A stretch of DNA of 8,997 nucleotides from Thermoplasmata archaeon (GCA_021827885.1 JAKAUD010000150.1:1-8997); one strand, 5' to 3'. Shown: positions 1 to 6,519, counted from the first letter of the stretch. Notes: generated by a model not told the origin, from the sequence alone. Program-made: numbers and translations.

Positions 1-176
1 TCTGCAACATTAAATTCAGCATTTCCATAGACCAGCCTTCCGCTGTCTGAAGGCTGTCCCCCTCCCCCGGGATAGAACGCTGTCCTGTCCAGGACGAGAG
101 CGTTGCCAACCTTGTTCAGGACTTTGCAATCAAACTCCCTAACATAGGAATCAGTAAGGTACAGTCTTTCAGTCAC
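1..176 (-). CDS. alaX: AlaX-type alanyl-tRNA editing protein, N-terminal part (cut by window edge)
   Basis: Reading leftward from a GTG at 174-176, 58 codons are open to the window edge and begin (M)TERLYLTDSYVREF. This is followed at residues 34-46 by FYPGGGGQPSDSG, the glycine-rich motif of the AlaRS editing / AlaX family (usual form FYPxGGGQxxDxG). Such proteins hydrolyse Ser-tRNA(Ala) or Gly-tRNA(Ala) in the cytoplasm using a zinc site whose HxxxH and Cys/His ligands lie further on, outside the window. Family members usually start MTxxLYxxDxY, which favours the GTG at 176. An in-frame GTG at 185 and an ATG at 239 are also open upstream. A weak TATA-like TTTAAT (207-212 on the minus strand) would suit a leaderless start at 185. 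It could equally be the N-terminus of a longer AlaRS-like protein. The gene diverges from the livH operon. Confidence 0.82.
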   Translation of the reverse strand, partial: MTERLYLTDSYVREFDCKVLNKVGNALVLDRTAFYPGGGGQPSDSGRLVYGNAEFNVA

Positions 177-185
177 TTTTCTCAC

Positions 186-395
186 ACTACTGTGAAAAAG
201 AGTCCAATTAAACTCATAAATTTTATTACATAGAAACATTGCCTAGAATTACCAACAATACTGAAAATTTTCTACGAATTGCACCTTATCTGTGCAGAGT
301 TTTAAAAAATACCGTTATGGCACTATTTTCCCATTATTTCTTCTGTATTTCCCTTTGATTTTTAGCCGATTGTTATTAACCGAAGCTACCTCACC
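186..395. other. AT-rich intergenic stretch, no gene seen
   Basis: Between the editing-protein start and the WYL-like remnant the sequence is AT-rich, and I see no convincing gene, RNA or repeat. An open frame from a GTG at 292 runs through here to 516. Its first half (to about 395) resembles no family I know and lacks a promoter or ribosome site at a suitable distance. Confidence 0.5.
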
Positions 396-398
396 CCT

Positions 399-594
399 CT
401 TGACCAGGGGGAATATGTTGAAAGGATTGTGTACAAGGCACTTCAACGCTTATCTCGATCACGTTTCCATGAAGACAGAAAAAGCGATCTATACCATTGA
501 AGGAGGAAGGAAGTAGACTGCAGCCTACTGCCATCTCAGGAATGCCATGAGAACATTCAAGAGTAGCAGGATTAAGGAAATGGTTCCTGCTTAG
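399..594 (+). pseudogene. Decayed remnant of a WYL-domain protein
   Basis: The frame from 517 to 594 reads TAAYCHLRNAMRTFKSSRI and then KEMVPA before a TAG at 592-594. The pattern YCHLR-x3-RTF-x3-RI is the core of the WYL domain, a ligand-sensing domain of bacterial and archaeal regulators. The same frame continues upstream through IYTIEGGRK, but a TAG at 514-516 breaks it. An adjacent frame (402-494, closed by TGA at 495-497) reads DQGEYVERIVYKALQ, which suits the helix that often precedes a WYL fold, so a frameshift around 440-490 is also likely. There is no start codon in good context and the length is far below that of a full regulator. I read this as a dead fragment with at least one nonsense change and one frameshift. 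The YCHLR part is well supported; the upstream joining is inference. Confidence 0.5.
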
Positions 595-644
595 TCATCG
601 CTCGGTATCCAAGAACCTCTCCAAAGTCAATTCGTTCACAACGG

Positions 645-652
645 TTAAATAT
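645..652 (+). promoter_or_regulatory. TATA box of the liv operon (leaderless)
   Basis: TTAAATAT is centred about 27 bases upstream of the livH ATG at 676. Archaeal transcription starts roughly 25 bases after the TATA centre, so the transcript would begin at or next to the start codon. No Shine-Dalgarno sequence precedes the ATG, which fits a leaderless mRNA. No second strong TATA box is seen in the 150 bases upstream. Confidence 0.6.
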
Positions 653-675
653 CGGTCATGCAATCTATACATTAA

Positions 676-1560
676 ATGGACTCATTGATCATATTTGCAA
701 TTATAATTGGACTAACGACAGGGGTCTATTATGCAATGATGGCGCTTGGACTTAATTTAATTTTCGGGGTGATCAAGATTGTTAATCTTGCCCATGGGGA
801 CTTTATAATGCTATCCGCATACATGGCATTTTGGCTCTACTTCCTGACAGGAATGTCACCCCTTGTTTCTCTAATGATTGTGGTGCCAGTTTTCTTTCTT
901 GTCGGGTTGTTTGTCTATTATGCAATGGTAAAACAACTCATCAAGAAAAAGGACTCTGAGATGATATCAATTGTTGCCTTTTTCGGTTTATCAATTGTAA
1001 TTGAAAATGCAACTTCACTCGCATTTGGGAATTCATATCGTTCACTTCCTCTCAATTTCCTCCCGATCACACACATTAATTTTCTCCATTTTTCAATTTC
1101 GGTAATAATACTGCTCATGGCCGCAGTCTCCGTTGTAGTTATATTCACCCTCTTCTACTATCTAAACAAGACCAGAAATGGAATGTCTGTTAGGGCGATG
1201 ATGTCTAATGAGGAAACTGCCAAAGCTTTTGGATTAAACACGTCGGTAATTTATGCTACTACAATAGGTATAGGCATGGCTATAACTGCAATAGCAGGTG
1301 TATTTTCCCCTTATCTATTTGGTGCAATATACCCCAGCGAAGGAGGATTGATAACGATCATAGCATTCTCAATTATAATAATTGGTGCACTAGGAAATCC
1401 GGTCGCCACAATTTTTGGAGGGTTAATTTACGGGGTTATAATAAATTTAACCGATATCTATGCTCCTGGGTGGAGCTATGCCGTTACATTCATCATTCTC
1501 GTAGTAGTGATAATAGTCAGGCCAAATGGAATAGTGGGGGCGAAAATCCGTGAAATTTAG
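676..1560 (+). CDS. livH: Branched-chain/amide-type amino acid ABC transporter permease LivH
   Basis: A 294-residue inner-membrane permease, one half of the translocation channel of a HAAT-type (Liv) amino acid importer; it would pair with LivM. It is hydrophobic throughout with roughly eight membrane segments. Residues 25-43 carry the family signature GLNLIFGVIKIVNLAHGDF. Residues 173-188 (RAMMSNEETAKAFGLN) form the cytoplasmic coupling loop that contacts the ATPases, and VRPNGIVG at 281-288 matches the conserved C-terminus. Length is normal for LivH. The ATG is chosen because it directly precedes the first helix and lies about 27 bases after a TATA box. It is the first gene of a tight operon; its last 11 bases overlap the GTG start of livM. 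The substrate (Leu/Ile/Val, an amide, urea or another amino acid) cannot be read from the permease. Confidence 0.95.
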   Translation: MDSLIIFAIIIGLTTGVYYAMMALGLNLIFGVIKIVNLAHGDFIMLSAYMAFWLYFLTGMSPLVSLMIVVPVFFLVGLFVYYAMVKQLIKKKDSEMISIVAFFGLSIVIENATSLAFGNSYRSLPLNFLPITHINFLHFSISVIILLMAAVSVVVIFTLFYYLNKTRNGMSVRAMMSNEETAKAFGLNTSVIYATTIGIGMAITAIAGVFSPYLFGAIYPSEGGLITIIAFSIIIIGALGNPVATIFGGLIYGVIINLTDIYAPGWSYAVTFIILVVVIIVRPNGIVGAKIREI

Positions 1561-2476
1561 GAAGGAAACCTGGACGTTTATATTTGTGATCGCTATAATT
1601 ATAGCATTTTGCTTGGCGGGACCACGGTTCTACCCAAACCCAGCATTCTTTGAAAGCTTGATAATATTCATGATACTCTCGCTCTCATTCAACCTCATAT
1701 ACGGTTTCACAGGTTACCTTCCGTTTGGATATGCTTTATTCTTTGCCATAGGGGCGTATGGATTTGGTATAGGTGTAATAAGAAATTTTGGGGTGATCCC
1801 ATCATTTTTCCTAGGGGGAATATTTTCATTGGCCATTGCACTAATATTTGTACCTATGCTGAGACTCAGGGGAGCCTATTTTGCAATTGCTAGTCTTGCA
1901 GCCTTCGAAGGAGTGTATTACATAATTTCAAATCAATCCCTCACGCCTTTCACGAGGGGGCCGTACGGAATATCAACTTCATCCGTTTTTAACCAGAATT
2001 TGACTTACTCCGTCTCTCTTGTCGTTCTGGTCGTAGCAATCCTTGTTACCTATTTGATCAGGAGATCAAACTTTGGTCTTGCGTTAAAGGCTATCAGGGA
2101 CGATCCCACGGTTGCTTCCCTGTCAGGAATCAATGTTGGTCTCAACAGGAGTGCGGCCTGGCTGATCAGTACGCTCTTTGCAGGTTTCTCCGGTGCCCTA
2201 TTTGGGTGGTTTCTAAGCTTTTTCTATCCCTCATCAGTATTTTCCGTAAATTATTCGCTTTTCGCTATAGCCTTTACGATTTTCGGGGGCGCGGGAACCC
2301 TCATCGGTCCTATCATAGGATCGGGTATCCTCTATAGCATATACGATGCTGTTGGCGTAATATATCCACTTTACTTCGCTCTAATATTCGGCCTTATAAT
2401 AATCCTGCTTATTATATTTCTTCCTGAAGGTTTAAAAGGGATTTTCAAGAAATATTTCAAGTGGGAGATGTTGTGA
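1550..2476 (+). CDS. livM: Branched-chain/amide-type amino acid ABC transporter permease LivM
   Basis: A 308-residue permease, the second channel subunit. A basic N-terminus (MKFRKE) precedes the first of about nine membrane segments. Family motifs appear in order: LSFNLIYGFTGYLPFG (45-60), RLRGAYFAIASLA (105-117), the ATPase-coupling loop AIRDDPTVASLSGIN (181-195), TIFGGAGTLIGPIIGS (243-258) and FLPEGLKGI (290-298). All are typical of LivM; the usual SFGHA after the Gly-Tyr is PFGYA here. The GTG start overlaps the end of livH by 11 bases, and a G-rich run at 1535-1540 may serve as ribosome site, so translation is probably coupled. The stop is 1 base before the livG start. Confidence 0.95.
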   Translation: MKFRKETWTFIFVIAIIIAFCLAGPRFYPNPAFFESLIIFMILSLSFNLIYGFTGYLPFGYALFFAIGAYGFGIGVIRNFGVIPSFFLGGIFSLAIALIFVPMLRLRGAYFAIASLAAFEGVYYIISNQSLTPFTRGPYGISTSSVFNQNLTYSVSLVVLVVAILVTYLIRRSNFGLALKAIRDDPTVASLSGINVGLNRSAAWLISTLFAGFSGALFGWFLSFFYPSSVFSVNYSLFAIAFTIFGGAGTLIGPIIGSGILYSIYDAVGVIYPLYFALIFGLIIILLIIFLPEGLKGIFKKYFKWEML

Positions 2477-2477
2477 C

Positions 2478-3206
2478 GTGCTGTCCCTTAAAGGAATCTG
2501 GAAGAACTTCGGGAAGCTAACGGCACTTAAAAACGTGAACATTGAATTTCAAGAAGGATCCTTAATTGCAATTATAGGCCCAAATGGCGCCGGAAAAACA
2601 ACTCTTGTGAACGTCACGACCGGTGTTTTTAGAGAGGATAAGGGATCAATAATCCTAGACAACAAGGCAATAAACAGGCTCTCCCCAGATCACAGAACAA
2701 AAATGGGAATCAGCAGAACTTTCCAGATACCGAAACCGTTCTCCAATCTTACGGTCAGGGAAAATGTGAAGATCGGAGGTCTTTTCTCAGGTAGGGCCAA
2801 TAAAAGGAAAATAGAAGAGGATTCTGATAGAATCCTAGGCGAACTCGGATTGAAGTCAATGGAGGGAAAGAGAGCGGATGATCTTAATACTGAGCAGAGG
2901 AAACTGGTTGATCTTGGAAGAGCCATAGCCTCTAAACCAAAATATCTATTTATGGACGAAATGGGCGCCGGACTTGCGGAAACTGAAATAATTTCACTTT
3001 CAAAACTCATAAAAAAAATCCAGGCTGAAGAGGGAATCTCTGTCATTTATATTGGACATGTGATGAAACTTGTTAAGGAACTAGACTGTCCGATCGTCGT
3101 TTTTTCAGAGGGCTCTCCTATCTTTAAGGGTACCTATGATGAGGTCATGTCAAACGATGAGATAATAAAATTGTATCTGGGGGATAGGTATGCTAAAAAT
3201 CAATAA
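2478..3206 (+). CDS. livG: ABC transporter ATPase LivG, with atypical signature motif
   Basis: A 242-residue cytoplasmic ATPase of the Liv importer. Seen in order: aromatic A-loop Phe11, Walker A GPNGAGKT (34-41), Q-loop RTFQ (Gln83), Walker B LFMDE (Asp160, Glu161), and H-loop YIGH (His194). The ABC signature, normally LSGGQ or LSYGQ, is LNTEQ at 136-140 (bases 2883-2897), followed by a normal RKLVDLGRAI helix. From family knowledge, some LivG-like proteins have altered signatures with a similar RK..L..ARAL continuation, so this need not mean loss of function. It starts with GTG, one base after the livM stop; GGGAG at 2463-2467 is a plausible ribosome site. Its end overlaps livF by 17 bases. 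Walker A, B and His are intact, so it should hold the fully catalytic site when paired with LivF. Confidence 0.93.
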   Translation: MLSLKGIWKNFGKLTALKNVNIEFQEGSLIAIIGPNGAGKTTLVNVTTGVFREDKGSIILDNKAINRLSPDHRTKMGISRTFQIPKPFSNLTVRENVKIGGLFSGRANKRKIEEDSDRILGELGLKSMEGKRADDLNTEQRKLVDLGRAIASKPKYLFMDEMGAGLAETEIISLSKLIKKIQAEEGISVIYIGHVMKLVKELDCPIVVFSEGSPIFKGTYDEVMSNDEIIKLYLGDRYAKNQ

Positions 3207-3882
3207 CTTGGTGTGTGGCTATGGGGATCTCGACATAATACACGGAGTTTCTTTCGATATTGAGGATAATCAAGTGAAAGTTTTACTTTCTCTTAACGGC
3301 GGGGGAAAGACCACTCTGCTGAAATCCCTGTCTGGACTTATCCGACCAAGGGAGGGAACGATCTCTCTGGATGGAAAAGACATCACGAATGCATCTCCGA
3401 GGGAACGGGTGAAAAGAGGTATGCTTTACATTCCGGAATGGGGAATATTCCCAAACCTATCAGTTAGGGAGAATCTTATAATCGCATCATCTAATAGGGA
3501 GAATTCGACCAACTATGACATAAACTCAGCAGTCAGCAGTTTCACTGAACTAAAGGAGCGTATGTTCGAAAAGGCAGCATCGCTTTCGGGTGGGCAGAGA
3601 AAGATTTTGATGCTTGCAATGGCAGTCGCATCAGGATCAAAACTTTTCCTTCTAGACGAACCATCATCAGGATTATCACCTGCGTTCGTGGACAGGGTAC
3701 TGGATACAATCAAGCAGTTGAAGGAGAGTGGGATGACTTTCCTTATTGCGGAGCAGAACTCGAGTTTCTCTGAAATCTCTGATGAAATTATGATACTTGA
3801 TCTTGGAAAAATCATATCTAGGGGAAAATACAAAGAATTAAGAAAAATTGATGAAATAAGAAAAAAATTCTTTAGCCTCTGA
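3190..3882 (+). CDS. livF: ABC transporter ATPase LivF, with altered Walker A
   Basis: A 230-residue partner ATPase. The A-loop Tyr11 is present. The P-loop reads SLNGGGKT (34-41): the first glycine, usual in GANGAGKT, is Ser34 (codon TCT at 3289-3291), while Lys40 and Thr41 are kept. The Q-loop position is IPE (Glu83), typical of LivF. The signature LSGGQ (132-136) and Walker B LFLLDEPSSGLSP (from 152) are canonical, and the switch position is AEQN (Gln189 in place of His), again LivF-like. A G-rich site (GGGGGAT, about 3179-3185) precedes the ATG, which overlaps livG by 17 bases. The lysine-rich C-terminus is encoded by A-runs that read as T-runs on the other strand. The stop lies 2 bases from the stop of the convergent binding-protein gene. 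Confidence 0.94.
   Translation: MLKINNLVCGYGDLDIIHGVSFDIEDNQVKVLLSLNGGGKTTLLKSLSGLIRPREGTISLDGKDITNASPRERVKRGMLYIPEWGIFPNLSVRENLIIASSNRENSTNYDINSAVSSFTELKERMFEKAASLSGGQRKILMLAMAVASGSKLFLLDEPSSGLSPAFVDRVLDTIKQLKESGMTFLIAEQNSSFSEISDEIMILDLGKIISRGKYKELRKIDEIRKKFFSL
3835..3867 (-). terminator. Candidate T-run terminator for the binding-protein transcript, inside livF
   Basis: On the minus strand, just past the stop at 3885, come a run of seven T (3867-3861) and then a run of five T (3847-3843), with further T-rich sequence and no stable hairpin. Archaeal RNA polymerase terminates at such oligo-T tracts. They start 18 bases after the stop codon and are encoded by the Lys/Asn codons at the end of livF. 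Confidence 0.45.
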
Positions 3883-3884
3883 GC

Positions 3885-5195
3885 TTATGGTGCTGGGTAG
3901 ATTGGGCTGCCAGTTGCCATTGAGCTTGGATACACGATTACAACCTTCAGGCCACCAGATCCATTGGGTACCACCTGACCGATTGGTGGCGACTCCCCTG
4001 TCTGCATTCCACTGTTTGGATCAACCTGGAATAGACCGTCCACTGTTGTTATCTTTCCGGAAAATGAGTTGATAGCGTTTCTAACTGCTGTCGCATTAAG
4101 CGACCCAGCTGTAGTTATCCCATCCTGTATCACAAGACCTGCCGTATAACCAGCCACGCTTAAGTATCCGAATGGGACACTAGGATATGATGAGTTCCAG
4201 GTATTTTGCAATGCAGATAGATTCATCCCGTAATTAACGTCATTGTAAACAGACTCAGGCGGGAAAGCGTATGTAAACGTGTACGACATATTTGTACCAA
4301 CTGCCGATAGCATGGTAGTGTATAGTTGTCCAGGGAATATCGTGAATAGATAGGGGAATGTAACCCCCATAGAATGTAGCTCGTTAATGAACGGAATATC
4401 ATTTGTCGGATAGCCATAGAATACTACTGCCTGCGGATTATATGATTGTAGCGTCGTGATCATGGAAGAAAAGTCTGTCTGGCTTGTGGAGAACCCTTGA
4501 TCATACACTGGAATGACACTGTGATTTTTGAGATTATTTACGAAGAACTGGGCTAGCGGTGTCGTGAAGTCATTTTCTGCATATGCAACTGCGACTTTCG
4601 TTATATTAAGGCTCAGTAACTGATCTGCTCCATATTTCGCGTAAGCAGGGGTTCCAGGTATAGACGTCAAAACTATATAGGGGCTAGTCACATTGAAGAA
4701 TGAAGCGGACGAACCAGTTACGTCAAAGAGAAGAACGTGATTCTCCTCAGCTATAGATACGGCAGGTGCAGTAAGAACTGACCCAAAATCAGCTACTAAG
4801 AAATCTACGTGATCTGTGGTTATCAGTTGGCTGTAAAGGGTGGTAGCCGTACTCGTATCACTTCCGTCGTCATAAGCAATTATTTTAACTTTCAGCTTTT
4901 CTCCTAGCGAAGAAACATAAATCCCGCCTTGCGAGTTGATTTGGTTAGCCCATAGTAGTAACCCGTCGTACTCAGGTATCGAGGTAGACGCAAACGAACC
5001 TGTTGATGCATAGAGCGTCCCAATCGTTATTTCAGAAGGAGCGCTTGATGGTTTTTTTGTAGCCTGAATTGCATAATACCCCCCGGCAATCGCAACGACC
5101 ACTACGACCACAATGACCGCTATCCATACCCCGGTACGTCTTTTCTTTGTTTGCGGTGTCCCAGATGTTGTATTACTTCCACTTCCTTGAGTCAT
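3885..5195 (-). CDS. livK: Membrane-anchored solute-binding protein of a Liv-type amino acid ABC transporter
   Basis: 436 residues. A short polar N-terminus with KKRR (17-20) is followed by one strongly hydrophobic helix (about 23-45) and then a Ser/Thr-rich extracellular domain (about 55-425). There is no lipobox Cys and no clear cleavage site, so it is probably anchored by the uncleaved helix, as in many archaea. The domain begins EITIGTLYASTGSF and contains WANQINSQGGI, KIIAYDDGSD, a VTGSSAS segment and a SPYIVLTSIPGT strand, all typical of the type I periplasmic-binding (Peripla_BP_6 / LivJ-LivK) fold. Eight extracellular N-x-S/T sequons (N168, N197, N224, N302, N325, N334, N367, N411) suggest surface glycosylation. 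It probably delivers substrate to LivHMGF although transcribed convergently. Substrate residues cannot be assigned by eye. The start is supported by GGGTG (5202-5206) six bases before the ATG. Confidence 0.88.
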   Translation of the reverse strand: MTQGSGSNTTSGTPQTKKRRTGVWIAVIVVVVVVAIAGGYYAIQATKKPSSAPSEITIGTLYASTGSFASTSIPEYDGLLLWANQINSQGGIYVSSLGEKLKVKIIAYDDGSDTSTATTLYSQLITTDHVDFLVADFGSVLTAPAVSIAEENHVLLFDVTGSSASFFNVTSPYIVLTSIPGTPAYAKYGADQLLSLNITKVAVAYAENDFTTPLAQFFVNNLKNHSVIPVYDQGFSTSQTDFSSMITTLQSYNPQAVVFYGYPTNDIPFINELHSMGVTFPYLFTIFPGQLYTTMLSAVGTNMSYTFTYAFPPESVYNDVNYGMNLSALQNTWNSSYPSVPFGYLSVAGYTAGLVIQDGITTAGSLNATAVRNAINSFSGKITTVDGLFQVDPNSGMQTGESPPIGQVVPNGSGGLKVVIVYPSSMATGSPIYPAP

Positions 5196-5226
5196 TTAGT
5201 ACACCCATTTGTTATACGTCAAACTG

Positions 5227-5235
5227 TATATTATA
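5227..5235 (-). promoter_or_regulatory. TATA box of the binding-protein gene
   Basis: Read on the minus strand this is TATAATATA, centred about 36 bases upstream of the ATG at 5195. Transcription would start near 5205, giving a leader of about 10 bases with GGGTG at its very 5' end. A second TATA-like TATAAC (5212-5217) is too close to the ATG to serve. An own promoter implies the gene can be expressed independently of the dehydrogenase upstream. Confidence 0.5.
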
Positions 5236-5356
5236 GTTTTGGTGAGCCCTTTAATTGAAATGACGTTTGAAATAGGCAGTGATTTAAAAGGTCGGGAGAT
5301 TGTTACCTATGGGCAATACTCATCTAAATTCTGTTTCCCAGAAATGATATTCACTT

Positions 5357-6271
5357 TCACTTCAGTCTTGGAACATAAACACTCTCTTCCCTCCTGACTA
5401 TGTTTTTCACCTGTCCTCCATCCACAAATGTTTTGATGTTCTTGAAGGCCTCTTCGAAAACCATATCCAGTGCCTCTTCAGATAGGCTTCCCGCCACATG
5501 GGGAGTTATGGTTACATTTTCGCGTCTGCTTTCAGCTAATTGTGGCTCATCCCACCAAACATCAGTAAGATATGAAAAATCGTCCCTGTTACTGAGGAAT
5601 TCCAACATGTCTTCTCTGACTACAATTTCTGGGCGAGCGACGTTCACCATTATGGAATTCTTCTTGACAAGAGTCAACTGATTGGTTCCTATGAGACCTA
5701 GTGTCCTAGTAGTCAGTGGTAAGGAAATGACAATTATGTCCGACTGCCTCAATAATTTTTCAAGGTCTTCAATGGTATACATCTCATTAACGTTTGCGTC
5801 TTTGCGGCTCCGTCCTATTGCAAGAACCCTCATTCCAAATGCCTGGCCTAAATGAGCTACACGGCTTCCTATGCCACCATATCCTATAACTCCCAGAGAT
5901 TTCCCGTAGAGAATGGAAGTAGTTTCAGGTTTGAATATCCCATTGAATGTCTCTTGTCTGAATTTTGAAATTTTTTTCATGTGAGCCAGTATAAGTGCAA
6001 ACACATGTTCTGCCACAGGAATGGAGTAGGCTCCAGCATTACTAGAGATAATGGTCTCAGGTGGGATATTATGAAGGTCAATGTGATCAATACCAGCAAA
6101 AATAACCTGTATGAACTTTGGGACCTTGTTATGCGGAAAATTGTTGTCCCGTATTAACAGAACATCAGTTTCGGCAATTTCCGGATACCAAACGACATTT
6201 TCTTTTCCTAATATTCTTTCTCCGATTTCTCTCTGTCTTTTGTTTACTTGAAAGGTTACGAGGGTTTTCAT
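5357..6271 (-). CDS. D-isomer-specific 2-hydroxyacid dehydrogenase, probably NADP-dependent
   Basis: A 304-residue cytoplasmic oxidoreductase of the D-2-hydroxyacid dehydrogenase family (glyoxylate/hydroxypyruvate reductase, phosphoglycerate dehydrogenase and D-lactate dehydrogenase relatives), which interconverts a 2-keto acid and a D-2-hydroxy acid. Visible: substrate-side motif AGIDHIDL (59-66), NAGAYSIPVAEH (78-89), Rossmann GYGGIG (130-135), and the catalytic triad Arg213 (NVARPE), Glu242 (DVWWDEP) and His258 (TPHVAG). After the second Rossmann strand the residues are GRSRK (153-157) rather than an acidic residue, which suggests a preference for NADP(H). Length is slightly short but complete, with no C-terminal regulatory domain, arguing against a serine-pathway SerA. 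It lies 161 bases upstream of the binding-protein gene on the same strand. The substrate cannot be fixed; a role on keto acids from imported amino acids is inference. Confidence 0.9.
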   Translation of the reverse strand: MKTLVTFQVNKRQREIGERILGKENVVWYPEIAETDVLLIRDNNFPHNKVPKFIQVIFAGIDHIDLHNIPPETIISSNAGAYSIPVAEHVFALILAHMKKISKFRQETFNGIFKPETTSILYGKSLGVIGYGGIGSRVAHLGQAFGMRVLAIGRSRKDANVNEMYTIEDLEKLLRQSDIIVISLPLTTRTLGLIGTNQLTLVKKNSIMVNVARPEIVVREDMLEFLSNRDDFSYLTDVWWDEPQLAESRRENVTITPHVAGSLSEEALDMVFEEAFKNIKTFVDGGQVKNIVRREESVYVPRLK

Positions 6272-6301
6272 AAATTATGAGGACAAGAAAGGTCATTAAC
6301 C

Positions 6302-6309
6302 TTATTATT
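6302..6309 (-). promoter_or_regulatory. Possible TATA element of the dehydrogenase gene
   Basis: Read on the minus strand, AATAATAA is centred about 35 bases before the ATG at 6271 and would give a leader of about 9 bases. No ribosome site is visible in that leader. Stronger TATA sequences at 6378-6386 and 6405-6412 could be used instead, with longer leaders. Confidence 0.3.
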
Positions 6310-6377
6310 GAAACGGTATCATCTAAAATGACAATACTTTGCATTGAATACGTATCAGGATGACACTTGCCCATTTT

Positions 6378-6414
6378 GCTTATAAATGGTAATTTTTTTT
6401 AGGGTTTATAAAGC
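6378..6414. promoter_or_regulatory. Two opposed TATA-like boxes flanking a T8 run
   Basis: GCTTATAAA (6378-6386) and TTTATAAAGC (6405-6414) form an imperfect inverted repeat around a run of eight T at 6393-6400. TTTATAAA is itself palindromic, so it could direct transcription either way: rightward starting near 6434, leftward near 6382. The T run could end a rightward transcript. Which of these is used cannot be read from sequence. Confidence 0.4.
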
Positions 6415-6432
6415 TATCAATTTACTTCTGTT

Positions 6433-6519
6433 TTGGAAATTGCACGTGGCCGACATCTGAGTTTTGTTGAGGATGTCAGAAATTTCTGGCATTTTTTGCT
6501 GAAATCTAAAGTCGAATAG
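6433..6519 (+). CDS. Possible leaderless micro-ORF, 28 codons
   Basis: A TTG at 6433-6435 lies about 25 bases after the centre of TTTATAAA (6405-6412), the spacing seen for leaderless starts elsewhere in the window. The frame reads (M)EIARGRHLSFVEDVRN, then FWHFLLKSKVE, ending with TAG at 6517-6519. It is charged with an aromatic/hydrophobic patch, like a small amphipathic helix. No family is recognised. It could equally be chance, a gene remnant or part of a non-coding RNA. Confidence 0.2.
   Translation: MEIARGRHLSFVEDVRNFWHFLLKSKVE

Noticed and set aside
292..516. 74-codon plus-strand open frame as an independent gene
   Set aside because: Its end continues in frame past a stop into WYL-motif text, its first half resembles nothing known and it lacks promoter and ribosome signals; treated as part of a remnant.
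514..516. TAG as a pyrrolysine codon
   Set aside because: No supporting evidence in the window, the surrounding gene seems frameshifted as well, and decay explains it more simply.
2690..3833. Minus-strand frames opposite livG and livF
   Set aside because: Ser/Ile-rich antisense shadows of well-supported ABC ATPase genes.
5060..5195. Lipoprotein signal peptide on the binding protein
   Set aside because: There is no cysteine after the hydrophobic helix, so a lipobox is absent; an uncleaved anchor fits better.
3887..5681. Plus-strand frames opposite the binding protein and the dehydrogenase, and one in the gap between them
   Set aside because: Antisense or chance frames with no family features; the minus-strand genes are clear.
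6165..6374. 69-codon minus-strand frame overlapping the dehydrogenase start
   Set aside because: About half of it overlaps the dehydrogenase in another frame, its end is a run of Lys/Arg codons typical of a shadow frame, and no family is seen, although TTTATAAA at 6405-6412 could place a start near its ATG.
6452..6477. GACATC / GATGTC inverted repeat as a terminator or operator
   Set aside because: Only 6 bp with a 14-base loop in AT-rich DNA; too weak to call and inside a possible micro-ORF.
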